NCBI RefSeq assembly: GCF_012726265.1
Contig: NZ_JAASAG010000010.1
Coordinates: 248,001-312,000 of the forward strand
Direction of reading: 5' to 3'
Length of the DNA stretch: 64,000 nt
Source of the DNA: Streptomyces sp. HNM0575
Lineage (GTDB): Bacteria > Actinomycetota > Actinomycetes > Streptomycetales > Streptomycetaceae
The notes under the pieces were generated by a model. The model made no database searches and was not told the origin of the DNA. It was given only the letters and a program-made list of their open reading frames with translations. The position numbers were made by a program, and so were the translations under genes. Position 1 is the first letter of the stretch, and each line of letters opens with the position of its first letter. This document shows positions 25,878 to 34,474 of this stretch, piece by piece.

Positions 25878-26524
25878 GAGGCCGCCTCCATCGCGACCCT
25901 GAGCGCGGCGATCCCACGCGAGCCGTACGCCTTCACCGAGCCCAGCGAAAGCCCCAGCACCTCGGCGACCTGCGCCTCGGTCATGTCCGCGAAGTAGCGC
26001 AGCACCAGCACCTCGCGCTGGCGGCGCTGGAGGCCGCGCATCGCGTGGATCAGCTCGTCGCGCTCCAGCTGCTCGTACGCGCCCTCCTCGGCGCTGGCCA
26101 TGTCCGGCATCGGCTTCGACAGGAGCTTGAGGCCGACGATCCGCCGGCGCAGCGCGGATCTTGAGAGATTGACGACGGTCTGCCGCAGATACGCGAGGGT
26201 CTTCTCCGGCTCGCGGACGCGCTTGCGCGCGGAGTGGACGCGGATGAACGCCTCCTGGACGACGTCCTCGCAGGAAGCGGTGTCGTCCAGGAGCAGAGCG
26301 GCGAGCCCGAGCAGCGACTTGTAGTGGACGCGGTAGGTCTCGGTGAGGTGGTCGACTGTCGTGCCCGCTGCCATCGCGTCGTCAGATTCCGCGCCCTGGG
26401 CCGGGACGCGTGTGGGGCGGGCCGGGGACCACGGCGAGATCACCGGCATGCCTCCGGCGCTGATGCCGGGGGTGCCGGGCGCTGTCGCGAGTCCGAATGC
26501 TTCCACCACGCTTGTTGGACACAC
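25874..26524 (-). CDS. SigE-type ECF RNA polymerase sigma factor
   Basis: A 216-residue sigma factor. Region 2 runs through LTETYRVHYKSLLGLAALLLDD and EDVVQEAFIRVHSA; region 4 has LQRRQREVLVLRYFADMTEAQVAEVLGLSLGSVKAYGSRGI with a helix-turn-helix. Such SigE-family sigma-70 factors are widespread in Streptomyces, and this one lies beside asd/ask as in S. coelicolor. The N-terminal 50 residues before MAAGTTVDHL are poorly conserved; GTG 26524 has GGGGGAG just upstream, while ATG for MAAGTT is an alternative. Coupled to the large membrane protein downstream. Confidence 0.9.
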   Translation of the reverse strand: MCPTSVVEAFGLATAPGTPGISAGGMPVISPWSPARPTRVPAQGAESDDAMAAGTTVDHLTETYRVHYKSLLGLAALLLDDTASCEDVVQEAFIRVHSARKRVREPEKTLAYLRQTVVNLSRSALRRRIVGLKLLSKPMPDMASAEEGAYEQLERDELIHAMRGLQRRQREVLVLRYFADMTEAQVAEVLGLSLGSVKAYGSRGIAALRVAMEAAS

Positions 26525-26859
26525 ACTCCCCCTGGAGGGTTGTACGCGTCAGACGCCGCCGTCGACGACCGTTCGAACGCGCTCATGCGTACCAGCTCTT
26601 CCCGGCTGCCCGTACAGTCACTTCGCCTCTCGAATCCGGGAGTGGACACAGAGACGCCCCGCGTCCCGCGGCCGGTTGCAACGGCCGGGGGAGAAATTCT
26701 CGTCTCTGCGTCCCGTGCCCGCCAGTGCCAAGACCCTTCCTTGACTGAGAAGTTCGTGTGATCCGGCTGCATACAGAGGACCGTCTGCAATCGGCCCGCC
26801 CGGCCCCCGCCCTCCATGAGCCCGCCTCCATGAGCCCGGCGCGGGCCCGGCCCCGGTCC
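26525..26859. other. Spacer between asd and the sigma gene
   Basis: There is no gene. It should contain the sigma gene's promoter (leftward), but I cannot pick a convincing ECF or vegetative promoter. A palindromic GTTGCAAC lies near 26678. Confidence 0.5.
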
Positions 26860-28020
26860 CTACGCCGCGGGCCCCTCCGCCGCGATCCGTTCCGCGATCT
26901 GCGCCATGTTGAGCGCCGCGCCCTTGCGCAGGTTGTCCGCGCAGACGAACAACTCCAGCGCGCACGGGTCGTCCAGCGACCGCCGTACGCGGCCCGCCCA
27001 CGTGGGATCCGTGCCCGCCACGTCCGCCGGCGTCGGGAAGTCGCCCTGTTCCGGATCGTCGCAGAGCACCACCCCCGGGGCGTTCGCCAGGATCTCCCGC
27101 GCCCGCCACACGCACACCTCGCTGCCGAACCGCGCGTGCACGGACGCCGAATGAGCGGTCAGCACCGGCACCCGCACACAAGTCGCGGACACCGGCAGGG
27201 AGGGCAGCCCCAGCACCTTCCGCGTCTCGTCCCGTACGGTCAGCTCCTCCGACGTCCAGCCGCCCTCGCACATCTCACCGGTGAACGGCACGACGTTGAG
27301 CGCGACAGGGGTGCGGTCCGGATCGCCGGGCCCGGCACCGGCGCCCGCGGCGACGGCCGCATGACCGCGGCCCTCGGCCACCGCACGCCGGATGTCCCCC
27401 GGATGTCTGCCCAGTTCCGCGCCGGCCGCCTCCGCAGACGTCACGGCCGCCAACTGGCCGCGCAGCGCCTCGACTCCGTAGCGTCCCGCGCCGGACACCG
27501 CCTCGTACGAGGAGAGGACCAGCCCGGTCAGCCCCCACTCCCGGTGCAGCGCGCCCGTCGCGACGGCCGTCGTCAGCGTGGTGCAGCCGGGGCTCGCGAC
27601 GACTCCGCGCGGCCTCTCCCGCACGGCGTCGCCGTTGAGTTCGGGCACCACCAGCGGAACGCCGTGCGCCATGCGGAACGCGCGAGAGCCGTCCACCACG
27701 ACCGCCCCGAGCCCGGCCGCGACCGGCACCCACCGCGCCGCGACATCCTCCGGCACCGCGAAGACGGCCACGTCGGCACCTGTCAGCGCCTCCTCGGTGA
27801 GCGCCCGCACGGCGGTGTCCTCGCCGCGCACCTCCCGCACGCGGCCGGAGGAGCGCGGCGACGCGAGCAGCCGGATCTCGCCCCAGACGTCCGCCCGTTC
27901 GGACAGCAGGGACAGCAGCACCGTGCCGACGGCGCCCGTCGCGCCGACGACCGCCAGGGCGGGCCTGCCGGTACGCCCGGTATGCCCGGTACGCCCGCCC
28001 GCCCCGGCGGACGGCGTCAC
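26860..28020 (-). CDS. asd: Aspartate-semialdehyde dehydrogenase
   Basis: A 386-residue enzyme that reduces aspartyl phosphate to aspartate semialdehyde with NADPH, for lysine, threonine, methionine and cell-wall diaminopimelate. The NADP loop GATGAVG is at about 26-32; the catalytic cysteine is Cys146 in ASPGCTTL, a departure from the usual NPNCST, and YEAVSGAG replaces the common YQAVSGAG. Substrate residues ATCVRVPV and the catalytic His in TAHSASVH are kept. The GTG start overlaps the ask stop (GTGA). The divergent active-site loop leaves room for a paralogue elsewhere in the genome. Confidence 0.9.
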   Translation of the reverse strand: MTPSAGAGGRTGHTGRTGRPALAVVGATGAVGTVLLSLLSERADVWGEIRLLASPRSSGRVREVRGEDTAVRALTEEALTGADVAVFAVPEDVAARWVPVAAGLGAVVVDGSRAFRMAHGVPLVVPELNGDAVRERPRGVVASPGCTTLTTAVATGALHREWGLTGLVLSSYEAVSGAGRYGVEALRGQLAAVTSAEAAGAELGRHPGDIRRAVAEGRGHAAVAAGAGAGPGDPDRTPVALNVVPFTGEMCEGGWTSEELTVRDETRKVLGLPSLPVSATCVRVPVLTAHSASVHARFGSEVCVWRAREILANAPGVVLCDDPEQGDFPTPADVAGTDPTWAGRVRRSLDDPCALELFVCADNLRKGAALNMAQIAERIAAEGPAA

Positions 28021-28538
28021 CGCCCTGTGCCTCCGTAGACGACTGCCTCGTCGCTCTCGCTGTCGAGACCGAACGCCGAATGCACCGCGCGCACCGACTC
28101 GTTGACGTCGTCCTCGCGCGTGACGACGGAGATGCGGATCTCCGAGGTGGAGATCAGCTCGATGTTGACCTCGGCCTGCGACAGCGCCTCGAAGAACGCC
28201 GCGGTCACACCCGGGTTGGTCTTCATGCCCGCGCCGACAAGGGAGATCTTCGCGATCTGGTCGTCGTAGCGCAGCGAGTCGAAGCCGATGGCGCCCTGCG
28301 CCTTCTCCAGTGCGGCGATCGCCTTGCGCCCCTCGCTCTTGGGGAGCGTGAAGGAGATGTCCGTGAGACCGGTCGAGGCGGCCGACACGTTCTGCACGAC
28401 CATGTCGATGTTGACCTCGGCGTCCGCGATCGCGCGGAAGATCACCGCAGCCACACCCGGCTTGTCCGGCACTCCGACAACCGTGATCTTCGCCTCGGAA
28501 GTGTCATGCGCGACACCCGAGATGATCGCCTGCTCCAT
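28017..28538 (-). CDS. ask: Aspartokinase beta subunit, internal in-frame start
   Basis: Within ask, ATG 28538 (residue 279, MEQAIISGVAHD) is preceded by GGGGAAGAAGAG and starts exactly at the ACT regulatory domains. Actinobacterial aspartokinases of the LysC type are alpha2beta2 proteins whose beta subunit arises from such an internal start. The inference rests on position and a purine-rich leader; the product would be about 173 residues. Confidence 0.7.
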   Translation of the reverse strand: MEQAIISGVAHDTSEAKITVVGVPDKPGVAAVIFRAIADAEVNIDMVVQNVSAASTGLTDISFTLPKSEGRKAIAALEKAQGAIGFDSLRYDDQIAKISLVGAGMKTNPGVTAAFFEALSQAEVNIELISTSEIRISVVTREDDVNESVRAVHSAFGLDSESDEAVVYGGTGR

Positions 28539-29372
28539 CGACTCTTCTTCCCCTTGCCCGTTCCTCTTGCTCTCCCCGCTCTTCAGCGCGGCCTGCGCAC
28601 CGGGGACGTTCTCTCCGTGCCCCTCGTGCCCGCCCGGAGGCTCACTGCTGACCCAGGTGCCCTGAAGTCCCGAGAAGGACGACCGTACGTGGATCGGGAT
28701 GTTGTAGCGGCGGGCGTACTCGACGCAGCGGTGCAGCAGCACCTTCGAGCCGGAGCTGGCCAGCTCCAGCATGTCCTCGAAGGAGATCCAGTCGATCTTC
28801 CGGGCCTTCTTCACGACCCGCGGGTCGGCGGTGAAGACGCCGTCGACGTCGGTGTAGATCTCACAGACGTCCGCGTCGAGCGCCGCCGCCAGCGCCACGG
28901 CGGTGGTGTCGGAGCCGCCGCGGCCCAGCGTGGTGATGTCCTTGCTGTCCTGGGACACGCCCTGGAAGCCCGCGACGATCGCGATGTTGCCCTCGTCGAC
29001 GGAGGTCTGGATACGGCCCGGGGTGACGTCGATGATCCGCGCCTTGTTGTGCGCGGAGTCGGTGATCAGGCCCGCCTGGCTTCCGGTGAACGACTGTGCC
29101 TCGTGTCCGAGGGATTTGATCGCCATCGCCAGCAGTGCCATGGAGATGCGCTCTCCGGCGGTCAGCAGCATGTCGAACTCGCGCCCCGTCTGGACGGGGG
29201 AGACTTCCTTGGCGAGATCGATCAGCTCGTCCGTCGTGTCACCCATCGCCGAGACCACGACGACAACCTGGTTGCCGTTCTTCTTGGCCTCGACGATCCG
29301 CTTGGCAACGCGCTTGATGCCCTCGGCATCGGCAACGGAGGAGCCGCCGTACTTCTGCACGACAAGGCCCAC
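28017..29372 (-). CDS. ask: Aspartokinase, full-length alpha subunit
   Basis: A 451-residue enzyme that phosphorylates aspartate, the first step of the aspartate pathway. The kinase domain begins with VVQKYGGSSVAD and contains TLGRGGSDTTAVALAAAL and EIYTDVDGVFTADPR; the C-terminal part has two ACT domains (ITVVGVPDKPGVAAVIF and ISLVGAGMKTNPGV) that bind inhibitory lysine/threonine. Start GTG 29372 follows GAGGAG. Between kinase and ACT domains lies an unusually long Gly/Glu/Ser-rich linker of about 35 residues just before the internal beta start. Coupled to asd. Confidence 0.95.
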   Translation of the reverse strand: MGLVVQKYGGSSVADAEGIKRVAKRIVEAKKNGNQVVVVVSAMGDTTDELIDLAKEVSPVQTGREFDMLLTAGERISMALLAMAIKSLGHEAQSFTGSQAGLITDSAHNKARIIDVTPGRIQTSVDEGNIAIVAGFQGVSQDSKDITTLGRGGSDTTAVALAAALDADVCEIYTDVDGVFTADPRVVKKARKIDWISFEDMLELASSGSKVLLHRCVEYARRYNIPIHVRSSFSGLQGTWVSSEPPGGHEGHGENVPGAQAALKSGESKRNGQGEEESMEQAIISGVAHDTSEAKITVVGVPDKPGVAAVIFRAIADAEVNIDMVVQNVSAASTGLTDISFTLPKSEGRKAIAALEKAQGAIGFDSLRYDDQIAKISLVGAGMKTNPGVTAAFFEALSQAEVNIELISTSEIRISVVTREDDVNESVRAVHSAFGLDSESDEAVVYGGTGR

Positions 29373-29710
29373 GTGTGCTCGCTCCTCGATTCTCAAGTCC
29401 TAGCGCCCTTCCCCTGCCTGCCCGTGGCGGCCGGGGGGACTCCCGTACGGAATCCGCGGGTCGGCTCATTTTACCGAGAAGGCGTCCCACCCTCTCGTCC
29501 AGCGACCAAACCTGCCCGTTCACGGGGCGTCCACACGGGAACGTAAGACAGCTCACACGGCGGGTGCGGGCGCGGGAGCGGGTACGGGGCCGGGGCGGGG
29601 CCGTCACCAGGAACGACGGGGGGACGGGGCGACGGGGGCGACGGGGGCGGGGGGGCGAGGCGGGGCCAGCGGTGGCGCGGGGAGGCACCGGGTGCGGGCG
29701 CGGGAGCGCT
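29373..29710. other. Region upstream of ask
   Basis: No gene. On the minus strand, TAAAAT (29473-29468) could be a -10 box for ask, about 100 nt before the start, but no good -35 accompanies it. Near 29620-29660 are short GGGGGCGAC-type repeats downstream of the NTPase gene. Confidence 0.45.
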
Positions 29711-32401
29711 TCACGCCCCCTCGCGGGCTCCTCCGCGCCCCCGCTCCGAGGTGTCCGCGGGGCCGCCCGGCCGGACCGGCGGGCCCGGCGCGGACCACGC
29801 GCTTCCGGCGAACCGGCCGAGCGCGTCCCGCAGTTCGGGGGAGATCTCCCCGGTGGCAGCACGTCCACCGAGCGGCCAGAAGGCGATCCACCCCGCGCTG
29901 TCCGCGCGCAGACCCGGCCCCGGCGAGGCCCACGGGTGCAGCCGGACGTGCAGCACCGGACGGGAGCGCGTGCCGGAGGCCCCCTCGTAACCGCGTACGG
30001 CCACCTCCGCGACGTCGGCCCACGGGACGGACACGGTGCGGCCCCGCGACGTCGTCCCGATCACCTCCGGGTTCAGGCGGAGTTCGGCCCTCCCCCGCAC
30101 GATCGACGGCTCGCTCAGCTCCAGCACCACGGGCAGCAGGACCAGGAAACCGACGAGCAGCCACACCCCTCCCGCGTCCCAGTCGCGCTCGACGCCCATC
30201 TGCGCCACGCGCAGCGCCGCGAGGCCCCACGGCAGCGCGTAGCCGCCCGCTCTCGCCCAGCGCCGCCGGCCCGTGGAGCCTCCCGGGATCCTGACCTCCG
30301 CCGGCTCTGCCGGGCGTGCGCCGGAGACCTGCTCGGGGGCGGCGGCCGCCGCGTCCTCCCGGACCTCGCGGACCGGCCCCTCCGCCCGGACCGGGCCCTC
30401 CGACCGGACCGGCCCCTCCGCGCCGACCCGCCGCCGTACGGCCATACGCCACCGGCCCCCGGCGGCCGGGGCGGCGAGCCGTTCCTGCAACAGCCCGTGC
30501 CGGAACTGCCAGGTCCCCGCCGCCTGACGCAGCACTCCCACCCGGTGCGCCTCCGCCAGGAACGCCGTCAGCCGCCAGGGAAGCGCCCCCACGGCGGCGA
30601 GCACGGAACGGGTGAGCAGCCAGTGGCTCCACGGGCTGAGCAGGAGGATCGTGCCCGCGGCGGCGACGCTGCCCACCACCCACGTCGCGACGACGGTCTC
30701 CGTCCCCCTGCCCGTGGCGGCGACGGCGCCCACGGCCCCGAGCGCCGGGCTCACCAGCGACAGCGTCAGCAGCGTGCTCCTGCGCTGTTCGTCCAGCAGC
30801 TCGCCGGGCCCGAACGCCCTGTCCGGATCCGCGGGAACGCCCAGTACGAGCATCAGCAGGCCCGGCAGCACGATCGCGAGCACCGCCAACGGGCCGTCCT
30901 GGAGCAGGAATTGCACCGCCGACGCGAAGGCCAGCACCACGGCCAGAACCGCCGCGAGGTGCGGCCGCCATCTGCGGAGCAGCCCCGCGGGCCGCTGCGG
31001 CAGGTCATCTCCCCGCACGGCGAGCAGCACACGGTGCACGATGCCGCCCATGAGCGCCAGGGCGAGCGCACCCGCAGCCCCCTCGGCCACCGCCCCGCGC
31101 TGTGCCGCGTCCCGGGTGGACCATGCCGTCAGCCCCGCCATCGCGAACAGCAGCAGGCCCGTGCCGAGGAACAGCGCCGGTACGCCCAGCACCGACGGCA
31201 GCCTGGCGCGGTGCAGCCGCCACCACGCGAACTCCCGGGTGCCCAGGCGCGTGAGGTGCCGCGCGAGGAATCCCAGCCAGCGCTCGGCGCGTGCCGCGCC
31301 CCGACTCCCCGGGCCCCGACTCCCCGCGCCCCAACTCCCCGCGGACCGCGGCCCGTCGGGCGAGGCGGGACCGGTGGGGAAGGTCGCCGGGACCAGGGAG
31401 TCCAGCAGGTGCCGTTCGACCGCTGCCGGGCCGGGGAAGCGGGACCGGTCGAGGAGTTCACCCGGAGCCGCATCCGGACCCGCGTACACGGTGCGCGTCA
31501 GCCACAGCATCAGCGGCGAGGAGAGCGCACGCACCACGGGCAGGCCGGCGTCGCCCGCGGTCAGCGCAGCCAGCAACTCCTCCCAGCGTCCGGCACGTCC
31601 GGGATGGCTGGTACGCCGCAGGAAGTCGGCCGCTGCGGCCGCGGGCACGGGCTCGGCACGCACGACGGCCGCCGACGCGAGCACGTCCTCCGACTCCGCC
31701 GCCTCCGCGTACTCCTCGGTCCGCGACGTGAGGATCAGCGGCGCGTCCCCCGCCAGCGCGCGGTTGAGGCCGGAGAGCGCCTTCGCCCGTGCGGGCGCGG
31801 GCAGTTCGTCGAAGCCGTCGAGCACGGGGAGCACCCGCCGGTCCCGCACCAGTTCGCGTACCCGCCGCCGGTCCAGCCGCCGCGTGCCGTGGTCCTGGTG
31901 CACCCGGCGGGCGAGCCAGGCGTGCAGATGCTCACGGTCCGGGTCCCAGGACCACACCGGGACGATCACGGGCACGGGCGCGCCCGACGTCCAGTCGCGC
32001 AGCAGCTCCAGTGACAGCAGCACCGCGAGCGAGGTCTTGCCCGCACCGGGGCCGCCGAGGATCACCAGCCGCCGCGCGGGCAGCGACCGGTAGGCGGCCG
32101 TCAGCGCGGCGAGCCCGTCGCCCTGCACGGGCACCGCCGCGCCCACGTTCACCTCGTGGTCGGCGGAGGCCGGATCGGCGGTCCACCGCACCTCGGGCTG
32201 CGCCCGGTCCGCCAGACCGCGGGCCGCCGCCTCGTCCCGCCACCGTGCGTGTACGGCACCTGCCAGCTCACGGGCGGCGGCGTCCTGCGGGGTCTCTGCC
32301 GGGGCCCCGTGGAACCGGACGTCGCCGAAGATGTTCCCGGCCTGGATCACGTAAGTGGCGCTGCCGGAGAAGGAGTTGTGAACGCCTCTCTGCTCCGTCA
32401 C
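29711..32401 (-). CDS. NACHT-type NTPase with N-terminal amyloid-motif-like segment and C-terminal membrane domain
   Basis: A protein of about 896 residues. It opens with a short segment NSFSG followed by VIQAGNIFGDVRFH (about residues 9-32), close to the RHIM-like bacterial amyloid signalling motifs found on NLR-type proteins. Next comes a NACHT NTPase: Walker A GGPGAGKTS (about 116-124, Lys122), Walker B VLDGFDELP (about 193-201) and sensor-like LILTSRTEEY. The rest holds about six to eight membrane helices (residues 430-700) and a PH-like C-terminal domain. Start GTG 32401 (VTEQRGVHNSF). NLR-like NTPases with such motifs are linked to immunity against phage; here the effector would be membrane-embedded or supplied in trans. 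The motif is shared with the NTPase at 35486-37834. Confidence 0.85.
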   Translation of the reverse strand: MTEQRGVHNSFSGSATYVIQAGNIFGDVRFHGAPAETPQDAAARELAGAVHARWRDEAAARGLADRAQPEVRWTADPASADHEVNVGAAVPVQGDGLAALTAAYRSLPARRLVILGGPGAGKTSLAVLLSLELLRDWTSGAPVPVIVPVWSWDPDREHLHAWLARRVHQDHGTRRLDRRRVRELVRDRRVLPVLDGFDELPAPARAKALSGLNRALAGDAPLILTSRTEEYAEAAESEDVLASAAVVRAEPVPAAAAADFLRRTSHPGRAGRWEELLAALTAGDAGLPVVRALSSPLMLWLTRTVYAGPDAAPGELLDRSRFPGPAAVERHLLDSLVPATFPTGPASPDGPRSAGSWGAGSRGPGSRGAARAERWLGFLARHLTRLGTREFAWWRLHRARLPSVLGVPALFLGTGLLLFAMAGLTAWSTRDAAQRGAVAEGAAGALALALMGGIVHRVLLAVRGDDLPQRPAGLLRRWRPHLAAVLAVVLAFASAVQFLLQDGPLAVLAIVLPGLLMLVLGVPADPDRAFGPGELLDEQRRSTLLTLSLVSPALGAVGAVAATGRGTETVVATWVVGSVAAAGTILLLSPWSHWLLTRSVLAAVGALPWRLTAFLAEAHRVGVLRQAAGTWQFRHGLLQERLAAPAAGGRWRMAVRRRVGAEGPVRSEGPVRAEGPVREVREDAAAAAPEQVSGARPAEPAEVRIPGGSTGRRRWARAGGYALPWGLAALRVAQMGVERDWDAGGVWLLVGFLVLLPVVLELSEPSIVRGRAELRLNPEVIGTTSRGRTVSVPWADVAEVAVRGYEGASGTRSRPVLHVRLHPWASPGPGLRADSAGWIAFWPLGGRAATGEISPELRDALGRFAGSAWSAPGPPVRPGGPADTSERGRGGAREGA

Positions 32402-32588
32402 GGCCCGCCCCCGCAGATACATCCGACGCCCGACGCCTTCACGCACACGCCTGCGTACGCAGGTGCTCACGCTACGCGTCATACCCCGGTGCCATCCGGC
32501 ACTTCGGCGGTCCGCACCCTGGGCGGCCCCCGGTGACCCCTGGCGAACCCTGGCAACCCTCTGGCGGGCGCCGCCCGAGATTCAGCTA

Positions 32589-32616
32589 TTGCTTATATAA
32601 GCGACGGCTGTATATC
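32589..32616 (+). promoter_or_regulatory. Promoter with overlapping palindromic operator for the ArsR gene
   Basis: TTGCTT (32589-32594) and TATATC (32611-32616) are 16 nt apart and would start transcription at about the GTG at 32625, a leaderless message. The perfect 12-bp palindrome GCTTATATAAGC (32591-32602) overlaps the -35 box, the natural place for autorepression by the ArsR protein. Its AT content is unlike its surroundings. Confidence 0.7.
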
Positions 32617-32624
32617 TTCCCCGT

Positions 32625-32993
32625 GTGCATGCATTGGATGTCCTGGGAGACCCCGTGCGACGGCGGATCCTGGAGCTGCTCGCCGACGGCGAGCAGACCT
32701 CCGGAGCCGTATCCGGCGCGATCCAGGCCGAGTTCGGCATCTCCCAGCCCGCCGTCTCCCAGCACCTGCGGGTGCTGCGCGAGGCCGGATTCACCTCCGT
32801 ACGGGCCGAGGGCACCCGGCGGCTCTACGCCGTCGAGGCCGCTCCCCTGCGCGAGGTCGACACATGGCTGGAGCGCTTCCGCGGCTTCTGGGAGCAGCGG
32901 CTCGACGCTCTCGGCACGGAACTGGCGCGCGGCAAGCGCGAACGCCGCAGGAAAGACGCCGGTGCGGACACCGCCGGCAGCGAGGAGCAGTGA
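32625..32993 (+). CDS. ArsR-family winged-helix regulator
   Basis: A 122-residue regulator with an N-terminal HTH (HALDVLGDPVRRRILELLAD, then ISQPAVSQHLRVLREAGF) and beta-wing (RAEGTRRLYAVE). No metal-binding cysteines of the arsenic type are present, so it resembles the ArsR/SRPBCC pairs such as SdpR-like regulators. The GTG start is probably leaderless. The stop TGA overlaps the ATG of the next gene by 1 nt, so it forms an operon with the SRPBCC protein. Confidence 0.9.
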   Translation: MHALDVLGDPVRRRILELLADGEQTSGAVSGAIQAEFGISQPAVSQHLRVLREAGFTSVRAEGTRRLYAVEAAPLREVDTWLERFRGFWEQRLDALGTELARGKRERRRKDAGADTAGSEEQ

Positions 32994-33637
32994 TGAGCGA
33001 CATCGTCGACCAGATCAACGCGGTCCACCGGAAGGTCGGCACCCGGGACGTGGAGGGGCAGGAGGCCCACACGGTCCTGCTGCGCCGTACGTACGAGGCC
33101 GCCGTCGAGGACGTGTGGGACGCCTGCACCGACCCGGAGCGCATCCGCCGCTGGTTCCTGCCGGTCAGCGGGGATCTGAAGCCCGGCGGGCACTACCAGC
33201 TGGAGGGCAACGCGGGCGGCGAGATCCTGCGCTGCGAACCGCCCCGGCTGCTCAAGGTCAGCTGGGTGATGGGCGAGAGCCCCGGCTTCAGCGAGGTCCA
33301 GGTGCGGCTGACGCCCGAGGGCGACGACGAGACGGTCTTCGAGCTGGAGCACGTCGCGGTCGTACCGCCGGAGTTCTGGGACCAGTTCGGCCCGGGAGCG
33401 GTCGGCGTCGGCTGGGACCTCACGGTGCTCGGCCTCGGAATGCACCTGCGGGGCGAGGTGATCCCCGACCACTCCGAGTTCGAAGCGTCCGACGAGGCAA
33501 GGGAGTTCTCGACGCGCAGCAGCGAGGCGTGGGGCGCGGCGTACGAGGCATCGGGAGCACCGGCCGACGTGGTCGCGAAGGCCGTCAGCGGCACGACGGC
33601 GTTCTACGTGCCGCCGCGGGAGGACGGCGCCTCCTGA
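32993..33637 (+). CDS. SRPBCC (AHSA1-like) protein, first copy
   Basis: A 214-residue START/AHSA1 fold protein: TVLLRRTYEAAVEDVWDACTDPERIRRWFLPVSGDL opens the domain and WGAAYEASGAPADVVAKAVSG closes it. These proteins bind hydrophobic ligands; many are partners of ArsR regulators. The start overlaps the regulator stop by 1 nt. The copy at 33788 is about half identical by eye, with the same order of motifs, so it is a local duplicate. Confidence 0.9.
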   Translation: MSDIVDQINAVHRKVGTRDVEGQEAHTVLLRRTYEAAVEDVWDACTDPERIRRWFLPVSGDLKPGGHYQLEGNAGGEILRCEPPRLLKVSWVMGESPGFSEVQVRLTPEGDDETVFELEHVAVVPPEFWDQFGPGAVGVGWDLTVLGLGMHLRGEVIPDHSEFEASDEAREFSTRSSEAWGAAYEASGAPADVVAKAVSGTTAFYVPPREDGAS

Positions 33638-33787
33638 ACGGCTCCCGGCACGCGGCGCACGGTGGGCACGGCGGGGGGCAGGATCTCCGTACGGCGCGAA
33701 CGCCGCCCGCGAGGCGGCGGTAGCGTCAACTGCCGTGCGGTGAACGGGCGGTGGCCGTGCGTCGGCCGGGGCAGTGAGGAGCATCCA

Positions 33788-34474
33788 ATGAGCGACAGCG
33801 GCGGGACCGGCCGGATCGACGCCGTCCACCGGGAAGTCGGCAGCCGCCGGGTGGACGGGGCTGAGGCCCGCACGGTCCTGCTGCGGCGCACATACGACGC
33901 CCCCGTCGGGGAGGTCTGGGACGCCTGCACCGACCGGGAACGCGTCAGCCGCTGGTTCGTGCCCGTCAGCGGCGAACTGAAGCCCGGCGGGCACTACCTG
34001 CTGGAGGGCCACGCACACGGCGAGGTCCTGCGCTGCGAGGCACCCCGACTGCTCAGGCTGAGCTGGCTGTTCGGCGACGACCCGGACTTCGGCGAGGTCG
34101 AGCTCCGGCTGACGGCCGAGGGCGGGGCCGACGGGGACGGGGCCGACGGCGAGAGCGACGGCGACGAGCGGACCGTGCTCGAACTGGAGCATGTCTCGGT
34201 GGTACCCGACGAGGTATGGGAACACTTCGGGCCCGGAGCGCTCGGCCTCGTCTGGGACCTGACGGCGCTCGGCCTCCACTTCCATCTGCTGGACGGTCCG
34301 GCCGACGATCTCGCCGCCTGGCGGGAGTCCGACGAGGCACGGGAGTTGATGACCCGCAGCAGCGAGGCATGGGGCGCGGCGTACGAGGCATCGGGGGCAC
34401 CGGCCGACGTGGTCGCGGAGGCCGTGAGCAACACGACGGCGTTCTACGTACGGCCGCGGGAGGACGCCGAGTGA
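33788..34474 (+). CDS. SRPBCC (AHSA1-like) protein, second copy
   Basis: A 228-residue paralogue of the preceding gene, sharing DACTDxERxxRWFxPVSGxLKPGGHY and the C-terminal SSEAWGAAYEASGAPADVV. It carries an extra acidic repeat insertion (GADGDGADGESDGDE) in the middle. ATG 33788 has GAGGAG 7 nt upstream. Same strand, 150 nt after copy one; followed by a terminator. Confidence 0.9.
   Translation: MSDSGGTGRIDAVHREVGSRRVDGAEARTVLLRRTYDAPVGEVWDACTDRERVSRWFVPVSGELKPGGHYLLEGHAHGEVLRCEAPRLLRLSWLFGDDPDFGEVELRLTAEGGADGDGADGESDGDERTVLELEHVSVVPDEVWEHFGPGALGLVWDLTALGLHFHLLDGPADDLAAWRESDEARELMTRSSEAWGAAYEASGAPADVVAEAVSNTTAFYVRPREDAE

Noticed and set aside
28017..29710. Lysine riboswitch upstream of ask
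   Set aside because: The leader is about 100 nt at most and shows no recognisable lysine-riboswitch core.
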